A stretch of 64,000 nt of DNA from BP-133 sp040756995 (lineage in GTDB: Bacteria; Actinomycetota; Acidimicrobiia; IMCC26256; BP-133), in contig JBFLYK010000028.1 in the NCBI GenBank assembly GCA_040756995.1, forward strand, positions 26,590 through 90,589, read 5' to 3'. Both the position numbers and the translations under genes were made by a program. How positions within the stretch are numbered: position 1 is the first letter of the stretch; each line of letters opens with the position of its first letter. Positions 52,750 to 61,111 of the stretch are shown here, in pieces. Under the pieces are notes generated by a model. That model was not told where the DNA came from, made no database searches, and saw only the letters and a program-made list of their open reading frames with translations.

Positions 52750-54843
52750 ATGGTCACCATGACTGCCGTCGAACCGCGCCAGCCGCTGATCACCGAGGCC
52801 GTCGAGGACCTGAAGCGGGCCCTCATCTCCCGGGCCCTCGACGACCGGGAGATCACCCTCCAGAAACAGAGCCGGGTGTTCTTCCAGATCTCCGGCGCCG
52901 GCCACGAGGCGCTGCTGCTCGGGTTGGGCCGGTCGCTTCGTCCCGGTTACGACTGGTTTTTCCCGTATTACCGGGACCGGGCGCTGATGCTCTCGCTCGG
53001 CGTGACGCCGGCCGAGATCCTCATGGAGGCCGTGGGATCCGCCGAGTGTCCGGCCTCGGGGGGCCGGCAGATGCCGTGCCACTGGGGGCACCGGAAGCAT
53101 CACATCGTGACCCAGTCGTCGGCCACCGGTTCGCAGTGCCTGCCGGCGGTTGGCTGCGCCGAGGCGATCCGCTACATCCAGGGCCGCGACCTTCCCGGCC
53201 TGTCGGTCCACGGCGACGAGATCGCCTACGTCTCCCTCGGCGAGGGAGCGACCAGTGAGGGCGAGTTCTGGGAGTCGCTCAACACCGCCTGCCGGCTGCA
53301 CCTGCCGGTCCTGTTCCTGGTGGCCGACAACGGCTATGCCATCTCCGTCCGCTCCGAGGACCAGTCCCCGGCGCCGATCTCGGAGATGGTCCGGGGCTTC
53401 CGGGGATTGGCCGTCACCAAGATCGACGGGACGGACTACTTCGAGTCCCGCCGGCTCGGGCATCGGGCCGTGGCCCGGGTCCGGGCCGCCGAGGGTCCGG
53501 GGCTCATCCACGCCAAGGTGACCCGGCCCTACTCCCACTCGGCGGCCGACACCCAGTCGAAGTACCGGCCGGTGGAGGAACTCGACGACGAGGAGCTGCA
53601 CGACCCGATCCGGACGCTGGAACAGACTCTGCTCGACGTCGGCGCTCTCACGCCGGAGCAGCTGGAGCGGATCCGCCAGGAGGCGAAAGAGGAAGTGGCG
53701 GAGGCGGCCCGGCAGGCACTGGCGGCCCGCCGGCCCGACCCGGCCACCGTCCTCGAGCACGTGTACGTCCGCCCGCCGATCCCCGATCCGCCCGCGCCCC
53801 CGGCGGCCGGCGAGCCCGGTGCCGGCGACGTCGTGGCCTTCGGCGAGGCCATCCGGCGCACCCTCCACGAGGTGATGGAGGCCGACGAGCGCATCCGGGT
53901 GTTCGGCGAGGACGTCGCCGACGCGCCGCCGGAGATCATCGAACAGGTCGAAGGCAAAGGCGGCGTGTTCGGCACCACGTTCGGCCTGCAGCGGACGTTC
54001 GGCGTCGCCCGCTGCTTCAACACGCCCCTGGCCGAGGCGAACATCGTCGGCCGGGCCGTCGGGCAGGCGATCCGGGGGCTGCGGCCGAGCCCGGAGATCC
54101 AGTTCTTCGACTACATCTGGCCGGCCATGCAGCAGATCAAGACGGAAGCGGCCACCGTCCGGTGGCGCTCCAACGGCGCCTGGAACTGCCCGCTGGTCCT
54201 GCGGGTGCCCATCGGCGGCTACCTGGTCGGCGGGTCGATCTGGCACAGCCAGTGCGGCGAATCGATATTCGCCCATGTGCCGGGGCTGATCGTCATGTTC
54301 CCGTCGAGGGCGCAGGACGCCGCCGGGCTGCTCCGGGCCGCCTTCCGCTGCGAGGACCCGGTGCTGTTCCTCGAGCACAAGCACCTGCTCCGCCAGCCCC
54401 ACACCCGGGATCCGTTCCCCCCGCCCGACTACGTGATCCCCCTCGGCAAAGGCCGTGTCGACCGCGAGGGCACCGACGTCACGATCGTGACCTATGGCGC
54501 CACCGTCGAGCTGTCCCGCCGGGCCGCCGACCAGGTCGCGGACGAGATGTCCGTCGAGATCATCGACCTCCGCTGCCTCATCCCCTGGGATCAGGAGCTC
54601 GTCGCGGCCTCGGTTTCCAAGACGTCGCGGCTCCTCGTCGTCCACGAGGACATCGGCACCTGCGGCTTCGGCGCCGAAGTCGCCGCCTGGGCCGCCGAGC
54701 ACTGCTTCGACGACCTCGACGCCCCCGTCCGCCGGGTGACCGCCCAGGACTGCCACGTCGCCTACGAGCCAACCCTGGAACGGGCGATCCTCCCCCAGGT
54801 CGAGGACATCGTCGCCGGCCTGCGGGCCCTCTGCCGCTACTGA
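52750..54843 (+). CDS. Fused 2-oxoacid dehydrogenase E1 alpha-beta subunit
   Basis: A 697-residue ThDP-dependent E1 component with both subunits on one chain. Residues about 1-330 are alpha: the FPYYRDRALMLSLG region and the ThDP motif GEGATSEGEFWES...DN. Residues about 355-697 are beta: RVFGEDVADAPP, then FNTPLAEANIVGRAVG and LRCLIPWDQELV. It decarboxylates a branched or aromatic 2-oxoacid; no E2 or E3 is in the window. It lies 20 bp after the amidohydrolase and may process the acid released in that pathway. Confidence 0.9.
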   Translation: MVTMTAVEPRQPLITEAVEDLKRALISRALDDREITLQKQSRVFFQISGAGHEALLLGLGRSLRPGYDWFFPYYRDRALMLSLGVTPAEILMEAVGSAECPASGGRQMPCHWGHRKHHIVTQSSATGSQCLPAVGCAEAIRYIQGRDLPGLSVHGDEIAYVSLGEGATSEGEFWESLNTACRLHLPVLFLVADNGYAISVRSEDQSPAPISEMVRGFRGLAVTKIDGTDYFESRRLGHRAVARVRAAEGPGLIHAKVTRPYSHSAADTQSKYRPVEELDDEELHDPIRTLEQTLLDVGALTPEQLERIRQEAKEEVAEAARQALAARRPDPATVLEHVYVRPPIPDPPAPPAAGEPGAGDVVAFGEAIRRTLHEVMEADERIRVFGEDVADAPPEIIEQVEGKGGVFGTTFGLQRTFGVARCFNTPLAEANIVGRAVGQAIRGLRPSPEIQFFDYIWPAMQQIKTEAATVRWRSNGAWNCPLVLRVPIGGYLVGGSIWHSQCGESIFAHVPGLIVMFPSRAQDAAGLLRAAFRCEDPVLFLEHKHLLRQPHTRDPFPPPDYVIPLGKGRVDREGTDVTIVTYGATVELSRRAADQVADEMSVEIIDLRCLIPWDQELVAASVSKTSRLLVVHEDIGTCGFGAEVAAWAAEHCFDDLDAPVRRVTAQDCHVAYEPTLERAILPQVEDIVAGLRALCRY

Positions 54844-54847
54844 GCTT

Positions 54848-55273
54848 TCAAGCGGCGGGTTCGAGCCACAGGCGGGAGCGGATCACGTTGGCGATCGGGA
54901 TGTCGACCGCGGCCCCGAACCATTGGGTCGCTCCGTTGGCGTGACGGACCACGCCCGATTGCGACTCGTGATCAACCGCCACCGTGATTCGGACCGGATC
55001 GCCTTCCGATCGGAGCAATCCCGAAGGAGGCGTGCGGGTCACAGCCGAGTGCCCGACGGCCAGGTAACTCCAGGCCTCATCGAGCAGTGCCAGTTCGTCG
55101 TCGACACTCTGCTCCAGCCGCTTCACCGCGATGCGGAGATCGTCCGGATCGTCTGAGGCCTGCCACAGCAGGACCATCGCCGGCTGCTCGTCGTTCCAGT
55201 CGTCGGCCAGGGCGGTGTCGAGCAGCTCCGCCAGCACCCGGGCGTGATCGGTGGACACCACATCGTCGAACAT
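54848..55273 (-). CDS. Acidic protein of unknown function
   Basis: A 141-residue soluble acidic protein, not recognised. It has a helical, Asp/Glu-rich N-terminal half (RVLAELLDTALADDWNDEQ, then AVKRLEQSVDDELALLDEAW) and a beta-rich C-terminal half. AGGAG stands eight bases before the ATG. It is convergent with the E1 gene, 4 bp from its stop. The 128 bp upstream hold no gene. Confidence 0.65.
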   Translation of the reverse strand: MFDDVVSTDHARVLAELLDTALADDWNDEQPAMVLLWQASDDPDDLRIAVKRLEQSVDDELALLDEAWSYLAVGHSAVTRTPPSGLLRSEGDPVRITVAVDHESQSGVVRHANGATQWFGAAVDIPIANVIRSRLWLEPAA

Positions 55274-55401
55274 GTTCGGCGCTCCTGTCGTCGAGGGGCT
55301 CTGTTCAGGAGGCCGAGATAGCGGCCACGACTATGAGCGCCAGCCTCGCCAGTCAGCCCCTCCGGCGCAACCGATTTTCACCGCACCGCACTGCCCGCGC
55401 C

Positions 55402-56439
55402 TCAGGCGTAGAAGGTCTCGGCCAGGGCGAAGGTGTAGTTCATGAGACGGTCGAGGGGCACCTCGAGGAACGGCGGGACGAGCAGGAACGAGTCGGCCAC
55501 GTCCCAGATCGGCTCCAGCCGGCGGCGGCACTCGTCGGCCGTGCCGGCGATGACGAAGGTGGCGGCCATCTCGTCGGTGACGGCCGCCGCACCGGCGCCG
55601 GCGTAGTCGTGCCGGGCCACCGCCGCCTGGCAGGCCCGGGCCTCGGCGCCGAAGCCGTGGGCGGCGAAGAAGGGCTCGTACTGCTGAACACCGGCGTAGA
55701 GCGCCACGGTGGCCTTGGCGTCCTGGATCGCCTGCTTGGCATCGGAGGTCACGGCCACGAAGAACCCGGCCTGCCAGTGGAAGGCGGCGCGCTGGCGGCC
55801 GGCGCCCTTCAGCGTCTCGGTGAGCGCGGGTTCTCCTTGCCGGAGGGCCCAGTCGACGGACCAGATCGGATGGGAGGTCAACCCGTCCGCCACCTCACCG
55901 GCCAGCCGGACGAGCCCCAGCTGCGTGGCGGCGATCCAGATCGGGATCTCCGTCCGCAACGGCGGCATGTGGTTGCCCTGGAACCTCGTCCAGTCGTGGC
56001 GATGGAACTCCCCTTCGAAGCGCTCGAGCTCGCCGGTGTGGCTCTTGGCGATCAGGAGCCGGATCACTTCGATCGCCTCCCGCAGCCGGGCCAGGGGCCG
56101 GTCGTAACCCGCCACGCCGTGGAAGCCCTGCACCATCTCCCGGGCCGACGGCCCGAGACCGAGGATGAACCGCCCGCCGGACAGCCGATCGATGTCCATG
56201 GCCGACATGGCCAGGGTGAAGGGGTTGTGCACCAGCGGCAGCGTGATGGCGCTCAGCAGCTTGAGACGCGAGGTGACGGCACCGCAGTGCGACAGCGGCA
56301 CCAGCGGGTTGCCGTAGAACTCCGGCGCCGCCACCCCGGCCAGCCCGGCGGCCTCCGCCTGCTGCGCCTGCGCCGTGAGGAACTCCCCCGGCACCAACGG
56401 AGACAGCATCGTCCAATGCCGGCTCGGGTCGTTCCGCAT
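55402..56439 (-). CDS. LLM-class (F420 or FMN) oxidoreductase 2
   Basis: A 345-residue luciferase-like oxidoreductase. It shows AGLAGVAAPEFYGNPLVPLSHC, the strand AITLPLVHNPFTLAMSAMDIDRLSGGRFILGLG and IPIWIAATQLGLVRLAGEVADGL, which form the cofactor site. It is only distantly like the LLM gene at 37809-38777. It stands alone, with the small gene 56494-56700 upstream on the same strand. Confidence 0.88.
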   Translation of the reverse strand: MRNDPSRHWTMLSPLVPGEFLTAQAQQAEAAGLAGVAAPEFYGNPLVPLSHCGAVTSRLKLLSAITLPLVHNPFTLAMSAMDIDRLSGGRFILGLGPSAREMVQGFHGVAGYDRPLARLREAIEVIRLLIAKSHTGELERFEGEFHRHDWTRFQGNHMPPLRTEIPIWIAATQLGLVRLAGEVADGLTSHPIWSVDWALRQGEPALTETLKGAGRQRAAFHWQAGFFVAVTSDAKQAIQDAKATVALYAGVQQYEPFFAAHGFGAEARACQAAVARHDYAGAGAAAVTDEMAATFVIAGTADECRRRLEPIWDVADSFLLVPPFLEVPLDRLMNYTFALAETFYA

Positions 56440-56493
56440 CGTTCCTCCGGTCGCTCGCCCGGCCGGAACGTTACGGCCGATTCGAGGGGAATG

Positions 56494-56700
56494 TCACTCC
56501 GTGGGCACCGGCCTGAGCCGCACCTCGACCCGGGTTCCGACGGCCGGGTACTCCGGAGCGTCTCCGGCGGCGACGAGGCGGATCTCACCGCCGCTGATCC
56601 CGGCCACTTCGGCGTCGAAGGCGACGGCGTTCTTCAGTGCCGCCTCGGCCTTCTCGGCCCGCTCCCGCCAGTAGGCGGCCCGGTCGATCCAGTGCTGCAT
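56494..56700 (-). CDS. Small coiled-coil-type protein
   Basis: A 68-residue open frame beginning with a heptad-like helix (RAAYWRERAEKAEAALKNAV) and ending in a beta strand with RVEVRLRPVP. It has no strong ribosome-binding site. The helix-rich, non-repetitive sequence argues for a real gene; an upstream extension to 56802 is low-quality. Unknown function. Confidence 0.5.
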   Translation of the reverse strand: MQHWIDRAAYWRERAEKAEAALKNAVAFDAEVAGISGGEIRLVAAGDAPEYPAVGTRVEVRLRPVPTE

Positions 56701-56871
56701 TGTCAAGCCCAAGCGCCCTCGGTCTCGGTGGCCGCGGCGCGCACGCGCCAGTGCCCGAGTTCCAGATGATGGTAAGCGCCAGCTTAGAGACGGCTGAAAC
56801 ACAAGCGGTGCATCGACGCGAATACTTCCGCCGGTTGAAACGTCCGGGCCGCTTGAGGCGATGACCCCGGG

Positions 56872-57090
56872 GTGAAGTCAAGCGAAGAGATCCCCCCGTT
56901 CGTGGACTTCCTCGGCGCGCTGGCCGAGCTCCGCCACGACCTCGAGCGTCTGGAGTGGGAGGCCGTCCGCCTCGTCCGGAGTACGGGCGTCTCCTGGGAA
57001 GCGATCGGGGAAGAGCTCGGGATCAGTCGCCAGGCCGCCACCCGGCGCTTCTCGCACCCGAAGCCCCGGCGCAAGCCGCGGGGCGGCTGA
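56872..57090 (+). CDS. Small helix-turn-helix protein
   Basis: A 72-residue protein with a classic helix-turn-helix: TGVSWEAIGEELGISRQAA, then TRRF (about 38-60), followed by a basic Pro/Arg tail. Probably a small DNA-binding regulator or sigma-region-like protein. The start is GTG 56872 with a distant GAGGCG. It lies 65 bp before the MaoC-like gene on the same strand. The 171 bp upstream (56701-56871) hold no gene. Confidence 0.6.
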   Translation: MKSSEEIPPFVDFLGALAELRHDLERLEWEAVRLVRSTGVSWEAIGEELGISRQAATRRFSHPKPRRKPRGG

Positions 57091-57155
57091 AGACCGCTTC
57101 GACGCCGGCCTGATCGGCGGCCGCCCGCGTTGCGGCGTCGATCACCCGTCGGGTA

Positions 57156-57632
57156 ATGAGAACGGCTGTGAACATTCCCGAGGCGCCCCTCCTCTTCGAC
57201 GACATCGTGGTCGGCACCGTGATGACGTCGCCCCGGCCGTACGAGATCACCGTCGAGGAGCTCAAGGAGGTGGCGCAGCGCTGGGATCCCATGCCCTTTC
57301 ACGTCGACGAGGCGGCCGGCGAGGCGAGCCACTTCGGCGGCCTCGTGGCCTCGGGGCTCCACCCGATCGCCGCCTCGATCCGTCTCGGCACCGAGGAGGT
57401 GCCCCGGACGGCGGCCATCGCCGGCCTCGGCATCGACGAGCTCCGCTTCCTGCAGCCCGTCCGCCCCGGTGACCGGCTGAGTCAGACGACCGAGATCATC
57501 GATGCCCGGGCGTCCCGCACCCGGCCGGACGCCGGCATCGTGCGGGGCCGGCGCACCCTCCGCAACCAGAACGGCGTGACGGTCATGGCCTACGTCGTGA
57601 CCTGGATGGTCGAGCGGGCCGTGGGTCGCTGA
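57156..57632 (+). CDS. MaoC-like hot-dog-fold dehydratase
   Basis: A 158-residue MaoC-type protein. The hydratase-2 region reads WDPMPFHVDEAAGE...SHFGGLVASGLHP, with the Asp-x4-His pair of (R)-enoyl-CoA hydratases. The family adds water to 2-enoyl-CoA thioesters. Its last 50 bp overlap the convergent TetR gene. Confidence 0.88.
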   Translation: MRTAVNIPEAPLLFDDIVVGTVMTSPRPYEITVEELKEVAQRWDPMPFHVDEAAGEASHFGGLVASGLHPIAASIRLGTEEVPRTAAIAGLGIDELRFLQPVRPGDRLSQTTEIIDARASRTRPDAGIVRGRRTLRNQNGVTVMAYVVTWMVERAVGR

Positions 57633-58257
57633 CGCCGGCCCCGACGCCGACGCCTTCGCAGATCATGGTGGTGGCGTTGCGGGCCACCTCGGCCACCGGC
57701 TGCGCTCCCGGGCGATACCACTCCACCGTCCAGTTGAGGGCGCCCAGGATCAGCATGCGCAGGACGCTGAGATCGAGGTCAGCCCGGAGCTCGCCGGCGG
57801 CCCGGGCGTCTTCCAGCACCCTCCGCCACAGGTCGCCGTAGGCCCGTTGCTGGGCCAGGTGGCGACGGCGGATGTCGTCGGGCAGCTGGCCGAAGATGCG
57901 GATGTTGGCCGACGTGTAGTCGCCGATCTCCAGTACGACCAGGACGTGGGCCTCGATGGCGGCCCGCAGCCGGTCGAGCGCCGGGCTGCCCTCCGGGACG
58001 GCCGCCACCCGCTCTTCGACGAAGGCGCAGGCCCGCGCCACCCCGGCCCGGAGCACCTCCGCGACGAGGTCCTCCTTGGAGTCGAAGTAGTAGTAGACGC
58101 CGGGCACGTGCATCTCGGCCAGCTTGGCGATGTCCGACAGGCGGGCGCCGGCGTAGCCCATGTCGCGGAAGACCCTGGCCGCGGCGTCGAGGAGCCGCTG
58201 CCGGGTCTGTTCCGACTTCTTCGTGGCCCGGCTCTCCCGGCTCACTGCCCGCACCAT
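57583..58257 (-). CDS. TetR/AcrR family transcriptional regulator 2
   Basis: A 224-residue regulator with the HTH ARVFRDMGYAGARLSDIAKLAEMH and the YYYFDSKEDLVAEVL segment typical of TetR, followed by an eight-helix ligand domain. The C-terminus is Arg-rich. It is divergent from the acyl-CoA dehydrogenase operon and separated by an AT-rich dyad (58267-58284), its likely operator. Its ligand is probably an acyl-CoA by analogy with fatty-acid TetR regulators. ATG 58257 chosen; GTG 58263 is an alternative. Confidence 0.88.
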   Translation of the reverse strand: MVRAVSRESRATKKSEQTRQRLLDAAARVFRDMGYAGARLSDIAKLAEMHVPGVYYYFDSKEDLVAEVLRAGVARACAFVEERVAAVPEGSPALDRLRAAIEAHVLVVLEIGDYTSANIRIFGQLPDDIRRRHLAQQRAYGDLWRRVLEDARAAGELRADLDLSVLRMLILGALNWTVEWYRPGAQPVAEVARNATTMICEGVGVGAGVSDPRPARPSRSRRRP

Positions 58258-58266
58258 TGCCACGGA

Positions 58267-58284
58267 TTTTAATCTGTGTTAAAA
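58267..58284. promoter_or_regulatory. AT-rich dyad, probable TetR operator
   Basis: TTTTAA-TCTGTG-TTAAAA: a perfect 6-bp inverted repeat around 6 bases, in a 36-bp divergent promoter between the TetR gene and the acyl-CoA dehydrogenase gene. It stands out by its AT content. Neither gene has a strong ribosome-binding site, so leaderless transcripts are possible. Confidence 0.6.
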
Positions 58285-58293
58285 AGTCGGTCA

Positions 58294-59484
58294 ATGACCA
58301 CGACCACTCCCGGGATCATCCGGCCCGACTTCGCCTCCGCCCCGGCGCGGTTCATCTTCTCGGAGGAGCACGAGGAGCTGCGGCGCTCCATCCGGGCCTT
58401 CGTGGAGGGGGAGATCACGCCCCACATCGAGGAGTGGGAAGAGACCACGTTCCCCGACGCCATCGTCCGGCGGATGGGCGAACTGGGCTTCCTCGGCCTG
58501 TCGGTGCCGGAGCAGTACGGCGGGCAGGGCGGCGACTACTTCACCAATCTGGTGCTGGCCGAGGAGATGGGCCGCTCCGGCTGCGGCGGTCTGCTGATGG
58601 GCCTGTCGGTCCACACCGACATGGTGATCCCTCCGCTGCTCCAGTTCGGGACGGAGGAGCAGAAGCAGCGCTGGGTGACGGCCGGCGTCAGCGGCGAGAA
58701 GATCTACTGCCTCGGCATCACGGAGCCCGATGCCGGCTCCGACGTGGCCGGTATCCGCACCCGGGCCGTGCGGGACGGCGACGAGTGGGTCATCAACGGC
58801 TCGAAGACCTACATCACCAACGGTCACCGGGCGTCGATGATCATGCTCGTCACCAAGACCGACCCCGACGCCGGCCATCAGGGCTTCACGATCTTCCTCG
58901 TCCCGATGGATACCCCGGGCGTCATCCGGGAGAAGCGCCTGTCGAAGATGGGGATGCACGCCTCCGACACGGCGCTGCTGGCCTTCTCCGACGTGCGCGT
59001 GCCCCACGACGCCGTCCTCGGCGAGGTGGGCAAAGGCTTCTTCCACATCATGTGGGAGCTCCAGGCCGAGCGGCTCATCGGCGCCGCCGGCTGCATCGCC
59101 TACGCCCGCTACGCCTTCGACAAGACGCTGCAGTACGCCGCCGAGCGGGCGGCCTTCGGGCGCCCCATCGGCCAGCACCAGGCCATCCGGCACAAGATCG
59201 CCGCCATGGCCACCAAGCTGGAGGCGGCCCAGCAGCTCATCTACGGCACCGCCTGGGCCTACGCCCGGGGCGACTACCCGGTGCGGGAGATCTCGATGGC
59301 CAAGCTCTTCGCCGCCCAGACTGCCTGGGAGGTCGTTGACGAGTGTGTGCAGATCCACGGCGGCGCCGGTTACATGACCGAGTTCGGCGTCGAACGGGTG
59401 CTGCGGGATCTGCGCCTCTACCGCATAGGCGCCGGCACCGACGAGATCCTCCTCGACGTCATCGGGAAGTCCTATGGGTTCTGA
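58294..59484 (+). CDS. Acyl-CoA dehydrogenase
   Basis: A 396-residue FAD acyl-CoA dehydrogenase. It has GLSVPEQYGGQGGDYF, CLGITEPDAGSDVAGIRT, the GSKTYITNGHRA flavin loop and AAERAAFGRPIGQHQAI. The C-terminal position reads RIGAGTDEILLDVIG. The catalytic Glu appears to be in helix G (ELQAERLIGA), as in isovaleryl- and long-chain enzymes. It is first in an operon with an NTF2-like protein, an enoyl-CoA hydratase, another NTF2-like protein and an FAD oxidoreductase. Confidence 0.92.
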   Translation: MTTTTPGIIRPDFASAPARFIFSEEHEELRRSIRAFVEGEITPHIEEWEETTFPDAIVRRMGELGFLGLSVPEQYGGQGGDYFTNLVLAEEMGRSGCGGLLMGLSVHTDMVIPPLLQFGTEEQKQRWVTAGVSGEKIYCLGITEPDAGSDVAGIRTRAVRDGDEWVINGSKTYITNGHRASMIMLVTKTDPDAGHQGFTIFLVPMDTPGVIREKRLSKMGMHASDTALLAFSDVRVPHDAVLGEVGKGFFHIMWELQAERLIGAAGCIAYARYAFDKTLQYAAERAAFGRPIGQHQAIRHKIAAMATKLEAAQQLIYGTAWAYARGDYPVREISMAKLFAAQTAWEVVDECVQIHGGAGYMTEFGVERVLRDLRLYRIGAGTDEILLDVIGKSYGF

Positions 59485-59920
59485 GTACGTGGAGTGGTAC
59501 GACCGCTGGCTCGAGGCCTGGAGCGGGCAGAATCCCGATCTCATCACGCCGCTGGTGACCGACGACTTCGTCCTCGAGAGCCCGACGACCCGCCACACCG
59601 GCTGGCGGGTGGTCGGCAAGGACCAGGCCCGCGACTACCTCGCCTACGTCAAGCGGGCCTATCCCGACGTGGCCTGGGAACGGACGCTGCCACCGATGTT
59701 CGCCGAGGACGAGCCCCGGGTGGCGTTCTGGTGGCGGGGCTGGGGCACGTTCACCGGCGTCCTCGATCCACCGGGGATTCCCGGCACCGGCCGGGCCTTC
59801 AGCTTCGAGGGGATCGAGGTCTTCGATTTCCGGGGCGGGTTGGCCAGCCGGCTGCGGGCCGCCTACGACCTCCACGGTCTCATGAAGCAGATCGGCGTGG
59901 CCCGACCGGTCAATGCCTGA
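59474..59920 (+). CDS. NTF2/SnoaL-like protein
   Basis: A 148-residue protein of the NTF2-like fold. It starts YVEWYDRWLEAWSGQNPDL and ends with the strand IEVFDFRGGLASRLRAAYD. Its start overlaps the acyl-CoA dehydrogenase by 11 bp and its stop overlaps the enoyl-CoA hydratase by 8 bp. Possibly a small isomerase or hydratase; not further assignable. Confidence 0.8.
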   Translation: MGSEYVEWYDRWLEAWSGQNPDLITPLVTDDFVLESPTTRHTGWRVVGKDQARDYLAYVKRAYPDVAWERTLPPMFAEDEPRVAFWWRGWGTFTGVLDPPGIPGTGRAFSFEGIEVFDFRGGLASRLRAAYDLHGLMKQIGVARPVNA

Positions 59921-60704
59921 GCCGCAGCGTTTCTCGTGGCAGGTGGCCGGCGCCGTCGCCCGGCTGCGCATGGTGTGGCCCGAAGGCCGCAACGCCATCG
60001 ACCCCCTCTGGTGCGCCGAACTCGACGCCGCCCTGACCGAGGTCGAGGGGGACGGGTCGGCCCGGGCCCTGCTGATCACGGCCGACGGCCCGGCCTTCAC
60101 CGTCGGCGGCGACATGCGGCACTTCCGAACCCAGCGCGACCGGCTGGCCGACGAGCTGCACGACATGATCAGCAGCTACCACCGCAGCCTCGGCCGCCTG
60201 GCCGCCCTGCCCCTGCCGGTCATCAGCGCCGTCAACGGCGCGGCGGCCGGCGGTGGCCTCGGCCTCGCCTGGTGCTCCGACGTCGTGGTGGCCGCCGACG
60301 ACGCCAAGTTCGCCACCGGGTTCGCCGCCCTCGGCCTGTCCGGCGACGGCGCCAGCACGTGGTTCCTTCCCCGTCTCGTCGGGCTGCGCCGGGCCAGGGA
60401 GATGATCCTGCACAACCGGATCGTCTCCGCCGCCGAGGCGCTCGACTGGGGGCTGATCGACCGCGTCGTGCCGGCCGCCGACCTGGAGGCCGAAGCGGAG
60501 GCGGCCGCGGTGGCGCTGGCCGCCGGCCCGACGGTGGCCTACGGCAAGATGCGCCGGCTGCTGTGGCGATCGCTGTCGGTCGACCTCGACGACCAGCTGA
60601 CCGCCGAGCTCGAAGCGATCACCGAGTGCGGCACCACCGCCGACGCCCGGGAAGGCGTGAGCGCCTTCGTCGAGCGGCGCCCGCCGAAGTTCACCGGCCG
60701 GTGA
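59913..60704 (+). CDS. Enoyl-CoA hydratase/isomerase family protein (PaaG-like active site)
   Basis: A 263-residue crotonase-fold protein. The oxyanion loop is NGAAAGGGLGLAWCSD: the first catalytic Glu of classical hydratases is Gly here. The second position reads GLSGDGASTWFLPRLVG, with Asp instead of Glu. This is the pattern of PaaG-type isomerases rather than true hydratases, so isomerisation of a double bond is more likely than hydration. It starts inside the preceding gene and its stop overlaps the next start (GTGA). Confidence 0.88.
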   Translation: MPEPQRFSWQVAGAVARLRMVWPEGRNAIDPLWCAELDAALTEVEGDGSARALLITADGPAFTVGGDMRHFRTQRDRLADELHDMISSYHRSLGRLAALPLPVISAVNGAAAGGGLGLAWCSDVVVAADDAKFATGFAALGLSGDGASTWFLPRLVGLRRAREMILHNRIVSAAEALDWGLIDRVVPAADLEAEAEAAAVALAAGPTVAYGKMRRLLWRSLSVDLDDQLTAELEAITECGTTADAREGVSAFVERRPPKFTGR

Positions 60705-61111
60705 GCACGATCAACGAACTGGTTGCGGCGCTCTATCCCGCCCTGGCCCGGGGCGACCGGGACACCATCGCCCGGCTCGTCGCTCCCGACTTCCAGGGGA
60801 CGCTGACCGAGGGCCTGCCCATGGGCGGCGTCCACCACGGCCGGGAGGCGATGACCGAGAACGGGTGGTGGGCCTTCGGCCGGGCGTTCAAGGTCCGGGC
60901 GGAGCCGGCCCAGTGGCTGTCGTGCCCTGACGGCCGCCTGCTGGTGATCGGCCGGTACGTGGGCTCGGCCCGGACGTCGGGGGTGCCGATCGACGCCGCC
61001 TTCGTCCATCTGTGGAGCGCCGACGCCGACCAACTGACCTCCGTCTGGCAGCTGACCGACAGCGCGCTCTTCGTGAACGCGCTGGAGAGGACCGGTGATG
61101 ACCACCACTGA
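60701..61111 (+). CDS. SnoaL-like protein
   Basis: A 136-residue NTF2/SnoaL-like protein. It has the start LVAALYPALARGDRDTIARLVAPDFQG and the closing LTSVWQLTDSALF. Its GTG overlaps the hydratase stop and its end overlaps the FAD oxidoreductase by 14 bp. Of unknown specific role; the second such gene in this operon. Confidence 0.8.
   Translation: MSTINELVAALYPALARGDRDTIARLVAPDFQGTLTEGLPMGGVHHGREAMTENGWWAFGRAFKVRAEPAQWLSCPDGRLLVIGRYVGSARTSGVPIDAAFVHLWSADADQLTSVWQLTDSALFVNALERTGDDHH

Noticed and set aside
51973..54756. Minus-strand open frame of about 930 codons over the amidohydrolase and E1 genes
   Set aside because: Antisense to two genes with intact catalytic motifs; no ribosome-binding site or recognisable domain.
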